From assembly GCA_035309005.1 (NCBI GenBank), contig DATGFP010000096.1:1-10538 (forward strand): a stretch of 10,538 nucleotides of DNA. Reading direction: 5' to 3'. The stretch comes from DATARH01 sp035309005. GTDB taxonomy: Bacteria > Pseudomonadota > Alphaproteobacteria > ATCC43930 > CGMCC-115725. Numbering within the stretch: the first letter of the stretch is position 1; every line of letters begins with the position of its first letter. The notes under the pieces are model-generated. The model saw only the letters and a program-made list of their open reading frames with translations, had not been told where the DNA came from and did no database searches. Shown in pieces: positions 1 to 5,955 of this stretch. The position numbers and the translations under genes are program-made.

Positions 1-87
1 CCGTGCCCCTCCGAGGCCGCTGGTGCGGCCGCGTTGCTACAGGATGTCCTCCCGCGTGCGGGGGCATCGCGTCACGCCGGCGGTTTC

Positions 88-762
88 TTATCCCGCACCG
101 AGAGTGCGGCGTTGATTGTCCGCGAGCCATAGGCCCGCTCGCGTGCGCGATCCGAGGCCGGCAAAATGCGCGAGATCGCCCGGATTGTCGATATCCAAGG
201 CGATTCCGGGCAGGTGCAATACCGTGGGCGCAATGCCGCGCGCCCGGGCGGCGGCGAGATGCGGCCAGAAGCTGTCGTCGCCGAAGCGCAGCTTCACCGC
301 GTCCGGCGGCGACATCAATATCGCATTGGAGCCCTTCTCGTCATGCGACGGCGCGATCGTGAAGGACGGCGCCGGAAGGTGCGCTCCGATCAGCCGCTCG
401 ATCTCCTGTGCGGTGACGAGCGGGATGTCGCCGGGCAGGGTCAGCATGGCCGCCCGGCCGTCGCGCGCGAGCCGCCGCGCCGCGGCGGTGACGGCGCCGG
501 TATGGCCGTCGCCGGTGCCCTCTTCCCAGCACTCCGCCCCATAGCGGGCGGCGAGCCGCCGCGCGCCGGCATCGGTGGTGACGAGCACCCGGCCGGCGAA
601 ATTTCGGACTTCCGCGAGCGCCGCCAGCACGTCTTCGAGCATCGCCAGCGCCAGCGCCTGACGCAAGGATGGCGGCAGCGCCGGGGCGAGCCGCTGCTTT
701 GCGCCGGCGGTGTCCTTGACCGGAACTACTGCCCAGACACCCTTGCTGGGGGTTACTTGCAC
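88..762 (-). CDS. cofC: CofC, phospholactate/phospho-acid guanylyltransferase of F420 biosynthesis
   Basis: Cytosolic nucleotidyltransferase that joins GTP to 2-phospholactate, phosphoenolpyruvate or 3-phosphoglycerate (substrate differs between lineages) to give the GDP-linked donor used by CofD. Seen in about 224 residues: N-terminal nucleotide-binding motif AVVPVKDTAGAKQRLAPAL (about 11-29), LPGDIPL (109-115) with the expected metal-binding Asp, SHDEKGSNAILMSP (139-152), FGDDSF (160-165) and ALDIDNPGDL (188-197), all in family order and at family length (about 210-230). The reading frame stays open upstream to an ATG at 858, but those extra 32 codons run through a palindromic repeat and have no family counterpart, so I place the start at the GTG at 760-762; no good Shine-Dalgarno precedes it. 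It lies 159 bases after cofD in the same direction. The F420 identity is firm from motifs plus the cofD/cofE neighbours; the exact three-carbon substrate is not readable. Confidence 0.9.
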   Translation of the reverse strand: MQVTPSKGVWAVVPVKDTAGAKQRLAPALPPSLRQALALAMLEDVLAALAEVRNFAGRVLVTTDAGARRLAARYGAECWEEGTGDGHTGAVTAAARRLARDGRAAMLTLPGDIPLVTAQEIERLIGAHLPAPSFTIAPSHDEKGSNAILMSPPDAVKLRFGDDSFWPHLAAARARGIAPTVLHLPGIALDIDNPGDLAHFAGLGSRTRAGLWLADNQRRTLGAG

Positions 763-789
763 TGTAACGACAGCCTGAACAACAGCCTG

Positions 790-831
790 CGTCCTTCGAG
801 GCCTTGCTGCGCAAGGCGCCTCAGGATGACG
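790..831. repeat. Palindromic intergenic repeat, unit A (cofC/cofD gap)
   Basis: A 42-base unit starting CGTCCTTCGAG and ending CTCAGGATGACG, with an inner perfect 7-bp stem (801-807 with 811-817, 3-base loop). It is an inverted, diverged copy of the unit at 861-904; together they form a head-to-head pair. The same 8 bases, ACAGCCTG, lie immediately on both sides (782-789 and 832-839). The ends match the short intergenic repeats known from many alphaproteobacterial genomes; that assignment is from memory of such sequences. Confidence 0.75.
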
Positions 832-860
832 ACAGCCTGAGAATGGCGCACTGAGCAATT

Positions 861-904
861 CGTCATCCTGAGGAGCGCCCCGTAGGGGCGCGTCTCGAAG
901 GACG
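861..904. repeat. Palindromic intergenic repeat, unit B (cofC/cofD gap)
   Basis: A 44-base unit starting CGTCATCCTGAG and ending CTCGAAGGACG, the inverted partner of unit A. It contains a perfect 7-bp stem GCGCCCC/GGGGCGC (875-881 with 885-891, 3-base loop). It begins 18 bases beyond the cofD stop codon in the direction of transcription, so the transcript between cofD and cofC would carry two strong hairpins. There is no T-run after either hairpin, so a classical terminator is not supported; mRNA stabilisation or attenuation of cofC are possible. Confidence 0.75.
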
Positions 905-921
905 CAGGGCAGCCATCCAGC

Positions 922-1869
922 TCATTTCCGCACGCGCTTCGCGGCGCCGAGCACGGCGCGGGCCAGGGCCTCGCGGTCGGCGAGGCTTTGCATCAGCGTA
1001 CGGGTCAGCACCACCGGCAGGTCGAGCCCGGCGACCGCGGCCGCGTCTTCCTCGTCGGCGACGTAGAGGTCGAGGAAATCGCGGTAATGCTGCGCCACGG
1101 TGGCGGCGTCGACCGGCAGGCCGAGCTCGGCCATCATCTTGGCGGTCGGGCCCTTCACGGCCTGGCCGCCGATGATCGGCGACACCGCGACGACCGGCGC
1201 CCGGCACGCCCGCAACGCGGCGCGCGCCCCCGGCACGGCAAGGACCGGGTCGATGCTGATGAACGGGTTCGACGGGCAGACCACCACCGCCCCCAACTCC
1301 GGATCGCCGAGCGCAGCAAGGAAATTGGGGTGCGGCCGCGCCGTTTCGCTGCCGGCGAAGGCCAGCTCGGAGATCACCGGCGCACAACGCAGCCGCACGA
1401 AATAATCCTGGAAATCGAGCCAGCCCTCCGCGGTGCGCAGCCGGGTGCGCACCTTATCGTCCGACATCGGCAACAGGCGCGCGGCGATCCCGAGGCGGCG
1501 GCGGAAATCGTCGATGACCGCGGAAAGGCTCTCACCGGCCTTGCGGCGGCGGGTGCGTTCGATGTGGGTCGCGAGGTCGCCGTCGCCGAGGCGGAACCAC
1601 GTCTCGCCGCCGAGGGTTTCGAGCGCGGCCATGAAAGTCCAGGTTTCGCCGCGCCTGCCCCAGCCGAGATCGGGGTTGTCCTGCCCGGAGAGCGTATAGA
1701 GCAGCGTGTCGAGGTCGGGCGAGATCTTGAGGCCCAGATGCTCGAAATCGTCGCCGGTGTTGGCGACGATCGTCAGGGTGTCGGGCGGCAGGATGCGGTA
1801 GAGGCCGAGCGCCAGCTTGGCGCCGCCGACCCCGCCCGACAGCGCCAGCACAGTGCCGCCAGCGCTCAT
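922..1869 (-). CDS. cofD: CofD, 2-phospho-L-lactate transferase (Fo transferase)
   Basis: Transfers the phospho-acid moiety from the GDP-linked donor made by CofC onto the deazaflavin Fo, giving F420-0 (or its dehydro form), in the cytosol. The 315-residue length is typical of the family. Visible motifs in order: LSGGVGGAKLALGL (10-23), NTGDDFEHLGL (37-47), SPDLDT (50-55) with the metal/nucleotide Asp residues, RLGDGDLATHIERT (93-106), PMSDD (134-138), CPSNPFISIDP (198-208) and the glycine-rich SPIIGGQAVKGPTAKMM (230-246). All are diagnostic of CofD/FbiA. Its ATG overlaps the TGA of cofE in an ATGA quadruplet (1866-1869), so the two are almost surely cotranscribed and translationally coupled. 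Downstream come two palindromic repeats and cofC. No sign of truncation. Confidence 0.96.
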   Translation of the reverse strand: MSAGGTVLALSGGVGGAKLALGLYRILPPDTLTIVANTGDDFEHLGLKISPDLDTLLYTLSGQDNPDLGWGRRGETWTFMAALETLGGETWFRLGDGDLATHIERTRRRKAGESLSAVIDDFRRRLGIAARLLPMSDDKVRTRLRTAEGWLDFQDYFVRLRCAPVISELAFAGSETARPHPNFLAALGDPELGAVVVCPSNPFISIDPVLAVPGARAALRACRAPVVAVSPIIGGQAVKGPTAKMMAELGLPVDAATVAQHYRDFLDLYVADEEDAAAVAGLDLPVVLTRTLMQSLADREALARAVLGAAKRVRK

Positions 1870-2633
1870 CGGAAGAGATCGTGCTCCGGCGGGCGCACCA
1901 GCGCGGCGCCGGGCGCATCCGGCGCCGACCAGACAAGGCCGCGCACCAGCACGATCGGCGTCGCCTCGTCGGCCTGTCCTTGCACAAGCGAGGCGGCGGC
2001 GGCGATCTCATCGGCGAAGCCGGTCTCGGTGACTTCGAGGATGCGGCCGAACAGATCGGGGTGGCCGCGCCAGTCGATCACCGCCGGCAGCCCGGCGGCG
2101 CCCAGCGCGATGCCGACCGTGCCGCGGCGGAACGGCCGTCCGAAGCTGTCGCTGACGATGACCGCGATGCTCTTGCCGGTGGCATCGCCGAGCCGCTGGC
2201 GCAGCGCCTCGGCCGAACCGTCGGGGTCGACCGGCAGCAGCAGCACCCGTTCGACGCCGTCCGCCGGCGCGACGTTCGAATGGTCGATCCCGGCATTCGC
2301 CATGACATAGCCGAGCCGGTGTTCGACGATCATCAGGTTCGGGCGATGCCGCACGACGCGCCGCGATTCCGAGAGGATCACCTCGACCAGCCGCGGGTCC
2401 TTCTCAACTTCGGCGGCAAGCGCGACGGCCTGCGGCGACGGCTCGACGGTCGATACGTCGACCATCCGGCCCTCGGACTTCGAAACGATCTTCTGCGCGA
2501 CCACCAGCACATCGCCATCCGCCGGCGCGAGCCTGCTCGCTCCATAGGCGGCAAGCGCGATCGCCGCGAGATCGTCGCCAGCCTGCACCATCGGCACGCC
2601 GCGAAGGCCGGTGATCGTCAGCTGCGTGGTCAT
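1866..2633 (-). CDS. cofE: CofE, coenzyme F420-0:L-glutamate ligase
   Basis: GTP-dependent ligase that adds gamma-linked glutamates to F420-0, the tail-forming step of F420 synthesis. 255 residues, the size of the stand-alone archaeal-type CofE. Motifs: GDVLVVAQKIVSKSEGR (40-56), GYVMANAGIDHSNV (108-121), LLPVDPDGSA (132-141) and VSDSFGRPFRRGTVGIALG (160-178); the Asp in NAGID and the one in SDSF are the expected metal ligands. Unlike actinobacterial FbiB it has no C-terminal FMN nitroreductase-like domain: the protein stops at HDLFR right after the ligase domain. ATG start with a purine-rich AGAGGGG about 8-14 bases upstream. It follows the FGD-like gene after a 112-base gap that holds a palindromic repeat, and overlaps cofD by 4 bases. 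Confidence 0.96.
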   Translation of the reverse strand: MTTQLTITGLRGVPMVQAGDDLAAIALAAYGASRLAPADGDVLVVAQKIVSKSEGRMVDVSTVEPSPQAVALAAEVEKDPRLVEVILSESRRVVRHRPNLMIVEHRLGYVMANAGIDHSNVAPADGVERVLLLPVDPDGSAEALRQRLGDATGKSIAVIVSDSFGRPFRRGTVGIALGAAGLPAVIDWRGHPDLFGRILEVTETGFADEIAAAASLVQGQADEATPIVLVRGLVWSAPDAPGAALVRPPEHDLFR

Positions 2634-2651
2634 CCACTACCGCCCCTCTTC

Positions 2652-2712
2652 GTCATACCGGCGAAGGCCGATATCCACGGCTGGGGTGGGTCCCGGCCTT
2701 CGCCGGGATGAC
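2652..2712. repeat. Palindromic intergenic repeat (cofE/fgd gap)
   Basis: Inverted repeat with 26-base arms at 2652-2677 and 2687-2712, 22 of 26 positions matching, separated by 9 bases. Each arm has a GTCAT end and a CGGCGAAGGCCG-type inner palindrome. It is of the same general class as the repeat at 3777-3854 (GTCAT ... hairpin ... ATCCA). It sits between the stop of the FGD-like gene and the start of cofE. Confidence 0.75.
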
Positions 2713-2745
2713 TGTTGGGGGGATCGTCCGAGACCGAAACACCGG

Positions 2746-3756
2746 CTATCCGAAGGCTTTGCGCAGGCGGGGGAGGACCTCGGCGGCGTAGAGCTTGAGG
2801 AAGCGCGGCTGGTTGGGGCCGGGGGCGTGGAAGACCAGGTGGCGGAAGCCCAATTCGACATAGGGGCGGATTTTCTCGACCTGCTCGTCGGGGTCGCTCG
2901 AAACGATCCAGCGGCTGGCGGCGCGCTCGAGCGGCAGCGCATCTGCCAGCCGCTCCATCTCGATCGGGTCCTCGATTCCCGTTTTCTCTTCGGGCGACAG
3001 GGCCAGCGCCGCCCAATGCCGGGTCAATTCCTTGGCCTCCCGCGCGTCGCTGTCGAACGACACCTTGACCTCGATCATGCGCTCGACGTCGGCCGAGTTG
3101 CGCTGCGCCCGGGCGGCGCCTTCCTCGACCTTGCCGGTCAGGTCGATATAGAGCTGCGGGTTCTTGCCGCTTGTGCAGATGAACCCCTCGGCGAGATAGC
3201 CCGCCATCGACGCCGCGAGCGGGCCGGAGGCGGCGACCCAGATCGGCACCTTGTCCTTTGGGTCCTTCGGCTTGTCGTAGATCGTCGCGCTTTCGGTGCG
3301 GTAAAACTGGCCCTCGAAGCTGACCCGGTCCTCGGTCCACAATTTGTTGATCAGGTTGATCGCCTCGCGCAGCCGGTCGCGGCGCTCCTTGGCGCCGGGC
3401 CAGGTGATGCCGCTCGACGGCACCTCGTTCAAGGATTCGCCGGTGCCGACGCCGAGCACGACGCGCCCGGGAAACATCACGCCCAGCGTGCCGAAAACCT
3501 GCGCGACGACCGAGGGATGGTAGCGGAAGGTCGGGGTTAAGACGCTGGTGCCGATGACCGCCCGCCGGGTGCGGGCGCCAAGCGCGCCGAGCCAGGCGAG
3601 CGCGGAGGGCGCATGTCCATCGGTGTGCTTCCACGGCTGGAAGTGGTCGCTGACGAACACCGAGTCGAAGCCGACCTCTTCGGCCAGACAGGAAAAGTCT
3701 AGGAGGGCCGTGGGGCCGAATTGCTCGGCCGAGGCCTTGTATCCGAGTTTCAGCAC
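2746..3756 (-). CDS. fgd: F420-dependent glucose-6-phosphate dehydrogenase (FGD-like LLM oxidoreductase)
   Basis: Luciferase-like TIM-barrel oxidoreductase predicted to oxidise glucose 6-phosphate to 6-phosphogluconolactone while reducing F420 to F420H2 in the cytosol. The 336 residues follow mycobacterial FGD1 along their whole length: LKLGYKASAEQF at the start, VSDHFQPW (35-42) with Asp37, the catalytic His38 and Trp42, GTSVLTPTFRYHP (69-81), GVGTGESLNE (102-111) with Glu107, GFICTSGK (191-198), DPIEMER (263-269) and RWIVSSDPDE (282-291). Lys198, Lys258 and Arg282 match the three residues that bind the sugar phosphate in FGD1 (Lys198, Lys259, Arg283 as I recall them). GTG start fixed by a GGAAGGAG ribosome site 6 bases upstream. 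It lies directly upstream of cofE, as expected for an F420H2-supplying enzyme. A related F420-sugar-phosphate or hydroxyacid dehydrogenase remains possible. Confidence 0.88.
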   Translation of the reverse strand: MLKLGYKASAEQFGPTALLDFSCLAEEVGFDSVFVSDHFQPWKHTDGHAPSALAWLGALGARTRRAVIGTSVLTPTFRYHPSVVAQVFGTLGVMFPGRVVLGVGTGESLNEVPSSGITWPGAKERRDRLREAINLINKLWTEDRVSFEGQFYRTESATIYDKPKDPKDKVPIWVAASGPLAASMAGYLAEGFICTSGKNPQLYIDLTGKVEEGAARAQRNSADVERMIEVKVSFDSDAREAKELTRHWAALALSPEEKTGIEDPIEMERLADALPLERAASRWIVSSDPDEQVEKIRPYVELGFRHLVFHAPGPNQPRFLKLYAAEVLPRLRKAFG

Positions 3757-3762
3757 CTCTCG

Positions 3763-3770
3763 CTCCTTCC
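3763..3770 (-). promoter_or_regulatory. Ribosome binding site deciding the GTG start of the FGD-like gene
   Basis: On the minus strand GGAAGGAG is followed by 6 bases and then GTG (3754-3756). This near-consensus Shine-Dalgarno supports the GTG, which also aligns the protein start (LKLGYKASAEQF) with FGD1. Confidence 0.8.
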
Positions 3771-3776
3771 TTCAGA

Positions 3777-3854
3777 CGTCATTCCCGCGAAAGCGGGAAT
3801 CCAGGGCCACGGGCTCGTCGCTTGCCCTGGATGCCCGCTTCCGCGGGCATGACG
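3777..3854. repeat. Palindromic intergenic repeat with covarying hairpins (fgd/LLM gap)
   Basis: Large inverted repeat with 30-base arms, 3777-3806 and 3825-3854, 27 of 30 positions matching, separated by 18 bases. Each arm folds on itself: TTCCCGC-GAAA-GCGGGAA on the left and TGCCCGC-TTCC-GCGGGCA on the right. The two arms differ at a paired position (T-A in one, G-C in the other), so the stem is preserved by compensating changes; the loops are GAAA on the plus strand (left) and GGAA on the minus strand (right), both GNRA-type. It fills the gap between the second LLM gene and the FGD-like gene. No T-run follows, so it is not called a terminator. Confidence 0.85.
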
Positions 3855-3868
3855 AGGGACAATATGGG

Positions 3869-4819
3869 TCAAACCTTGGCCAGCACGTCCTCGCGGAAGC
3901 GCCGCATGTTGGCGAGCACCGCGTCCGCCGTGTCGCCGCCGAAGCTGAAATCGACCGCGATGACGCCGAGCTCGCGCAACGCCTTGAGATCGCCTGCGAT
4001 CGCCGCGTTATTCCCCGAGCCGAGCCGGCGCTCGCCATTGTCGGCGCGTTCGGGGATCTGCGGGCCGAACTGCGAGAAGCGGTAGGCGAGCCCGACCTCG
4101 CTCGGGTCGCGTCCGGCCTCGCGGGTCATCTTGCGCAGGCGTTCGATGTTGGCCGCGAAGCGCGCCAGCGTGTCGAGCCGGTTGCGCGGATTGGTGCCGA
4201 TCGGATACCACGCGTCGCCGATCTTGGCGGTGCGCCGCATCGCCGGCCCGCTCTCGCCGCCGACCCACACCGGGACCCGCCGCTGCACCGGGCGCGGCTG
4301 GAAGAAGATGTTGGAGAACTGCGCGTACTTGCCGCTGAAGCTCGGGTTGTCGTTCGACCACAGCTCGCGGCAGACCGCGATCGTCTCGTCGGTGACGGCG
4401 CCGCGCTCGGCGAACGGCTCGGTGCCGATCGCCTCGAACTCCTCCTCGCACCAGCCGACGCCGATCCCCCAGGTAAAGCGGCCCTCCGACAGCACATCGA
4501 TCGTCGACAGGATTTTCGCGGTCAGCATCGGCGGCCGGTGCGGCACCACCGTCACCGAGGTGACGAGCCGCAGCTTCGAGGTCTTGGCGGCGACGAAGGC
4601 GACGCAGGTCAGCTGCTCATGGCGGTCGCCGCCGGCCCGTCCGGGAAACTCGCCGGTGTCGGAATAGGGGTACTTCGCCTCCATGTCGCGCGGGATCGCG
4701 ATATGGTCCGATATCGTGCAGTAGTCATAGCCCATCGTCTCGCCCTCGCCCGTAATGCGGGCGAGATCGCGCGGCCCCGACAGGGGACCGCTGACCGGCG
4801 CGCCAAACCCGAACTGCAT
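3869..4819 (-). CDS. LLM-class F420-dependent oxidoreductase, Rv2161c-like family
   Basis: Luciferase-like TIM-barrel flavin/deazaflavin oxidoreductase of 316 residues. Features seen: QFGFGAPVSGPLS at the start, TISDHIAIP (36-43) in the place of the cofactor-contacting SDH motif, LVTSVTVVPHRPP (85-97), the long family signature around 99-131 (TAKILSTIDVLSEGRF then GIGVGWCEEEFEAIG), and VPVWVGGESGPAMRRTAKIGDAWYP (182-206), which in this family helps bind the cofactor. These place it with the 'probable F420-dependent oxidoreductase' subgroup that includes Rv2161c; it lacks the phosphosugar motifs of its FGD-like neighbour, so the two are not duplicates with one job. Substrate unknown. ATG start with GGAGG 5 bases upstream. 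The F420 biosynthesis genes downstream make F420 a likelier cofactor than FMN, but that is inference from context. Confidence 0.85.
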   Translation of the reverse strand: MQFGFGAPVSGPLSGPRDLARITGEGETMGYDYCTISDHIAIPRDMEAKYPYSDTGEFPGRAGGDRHEQLTCVAFVAAKTSKLRLVTSVTVVPHRPPMLTAKILSTIDVLSEGRFTWGIGVGWCEEEFEAIGTEPFAERGAVTDETIAVCRELWSNDNPSFSGKYAQFSNIFFQPRPVQRRVPVWVGGESGPAMRRTAKIGDAWYPIGTNPRNRLDTLARFAANIERLRKMTREAGRDPSEVGLAYRFSQFGPQIPERADNGERRLGSGNNAAIAGDLKALRELGVIAVDFSFGGDTADAVLANMRRFREDVLAKV

Positions 4820-4905
4820 CTCCGCCTCCGCCAGGGTGGGGTCTCTGTCCGTACCCTACTGCGCTACTCGGAGGCTTCGCTACAGGATTTGACCGATGGG
4901 CCGGA

Positions 4906-5862
4906 TCAGACGAAGAGGCGCTCTTTTTCGAGACCCTTGTACATATCGGCGACGAATTCGCCGTAACCGTTCCAGATGAGGGTCGGGACGCGCTCGTCGG
5001 TGCCAATGACGCGCTCGGTGGCCTGGCTCCAGCGCGGATGCGGCACCGCGGGGTTGACGTTGGCCCAGAAGCCGTATTCGGCCGATTGCAGATGTTCCCA
5101 GAACGATACCGGCCGCTTGTCGGTGAATTCGAAATGGACGATCGATTTGACCGATTTGAAGCCGTATTTCCACGGCACCGCGAGCCGCAACGGCGCGCCG
5201 TCCTGCTTCGGCACCGGCTTGCCGTACATGCCGGTAACGAGAAAGGCGAGTTCGTTCCTCGCCTCGGCCATCGTCAGTCCTTCGACGTAGGGCCAGGGGT
5301 AGAAAAAGGCGCGCTGCCCGGGCGCGGTCCCCGGGTCCATGAAGGTCGTCATCTGCAGGTATTTGGCCGAGCCGAGCGGCCGGGCGAGATCGACCAGCTT
5401 CGCCAGCGCGAAGCCGGTCCACGGCACCGCCATCGACCACGCCTCGACGCAGCGATGCCGGTAGAGCCGCTCCTCGAGGCCCATTTGCTTGACGAGATCG
5501 TCGAAGCCGATCGTCAACGGCTTCTCGACCATGCCGTCGATCTTGATGGTCCACGGCTCGATCTTGAGCGCCTGCGCCTCCTGCCAGATCGACTTGTCCA
5601 TGCCGAATTCGTAAAAATTGTTGTAGGTCGTCGAATACTTGGCGTCGGTGATCGGCCGGTCGAGCTTGTATTTGGCGTCGCGCGTCGCCGGGTAGAGCCC
5701 GGCCGGCGGTGCCGCGTCGGCCGCCAGCGCGGCGGCGGGCAGGCCGGCGAGCACGGGGCCGGCCGCCAGAGCCTTGAGAAGCCGGCGGCGGTCGCGGAAC
5801 ACCGCCTCGTCGGTCGCCGCGCTCTCCGGGAGCTCCCAACCGTGCTTCCGCCGGATCAGCAT
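4906..5862 (-). CDS. msrP: MsrP, periplasmic protein-methionine-sulfoxide reductase catalytic subunit
   Basis: Molybdopterin enzyme (sulfite-oxidase fold) that reduces methionine sulfoxide in oxidised periplasmic proteins. The 318 residues begin with the typical MsrP head (LIRRKHGWELPES) and a twin-arginine signal: FRDRRRLLKAL (22-32) followed by an Ala/Leu-rich stretch ending near ALAADA (45-50), so it is exported folded with its cofactor. Cys138 in YRHRCVEAWSMAVPW (134-148) is the molybdenum ligand. Later motifs include FTDKRPVSFWE and the GFWANVNPAVPHPRW stretch typical of MsrP. The ATG at 5862 is chosen over the one at 5919 because AAAGGAGG lies 6 bases upstream and the family starts here. 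The usual membrane haem partner MsrQ is not next to it on either side: the neighbours are an EF-G-like gene and an F420 oxidoreductase gene. Confidence 0.95.
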   Translation of the reverse strand: MLIRRKHGWELPESAATDEAVFRDRRRLLKALAAGPVLAGLPAAALAADAAPPAGLYPATRDAKYKLDRPITDAKYSTTYNNFYEFGMDKSIWQEAQALKIEPWTIKIDGMVEKPLTIGFDDLVKQMGLEERLYRHRCVEAWSMAVPWTGFALAKLVDLARPLGSAKYLQMTTFMDPGTAPGQRAFFYPWPYVEGLTMAEARNELAFLVTGMYGKPVPKQDGAPLRLAVPWKYGFKSVKSIVHFEFTDKRPVSFWEHLQSAEYGFWANVNPAVPHPRWSQATERVIGTDERVPTLIWNGYGEFVADMYKGLEKERLFV

Positions 5863-5868
5863 GTGCCG

Positions 5869-5876
5869 CCTCCTTT
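5869..5876 (-). promoter_or_regulatory. Ribosome binding site deciding the msrP start
   Basis: AAAGGAGG on the minus strand, 6 bases before the ATG at 5860-5862. It rules out the in-frame ATG 57 bases further upstream, which would add 19 residues ahead of the usual MsrP N-terminus. Confidence 0.85.
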
Positions 5877-5955
5877 GCCTAGCCGACCACGATGTGAGCG
5901 CGCCGCCAAGGACCGGCAAGTCACGCTTTCGCGATCCCCCCGGCTACCGGACTGG

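Noticed and set aside
15..62. Two small hairpins (15-30, GGCCGC/GCGGCC; 51-62, CCCGC/GCGGG) downstream of cofC as a terminator
   Set aside because: Short stems, no T-run on the minus strand after either, and such GC palindromes are frequent here by chance. The 87 bases to the window edge show no gene.
988..2711. Long plus-strand open frames opposite cofD and cofE (to 440 codons)
   Set aside because: Low-complexity, Arg-rich translations with no motifs; fully explained as shadows of cofD and cofE.
36..4887. Shared GCTACAGGAT at about 35-45 and 4878-4887 as a dispersed repeat
   Set aside because: Only about 10 bases match and the flanks differ; too short to separate from chance.
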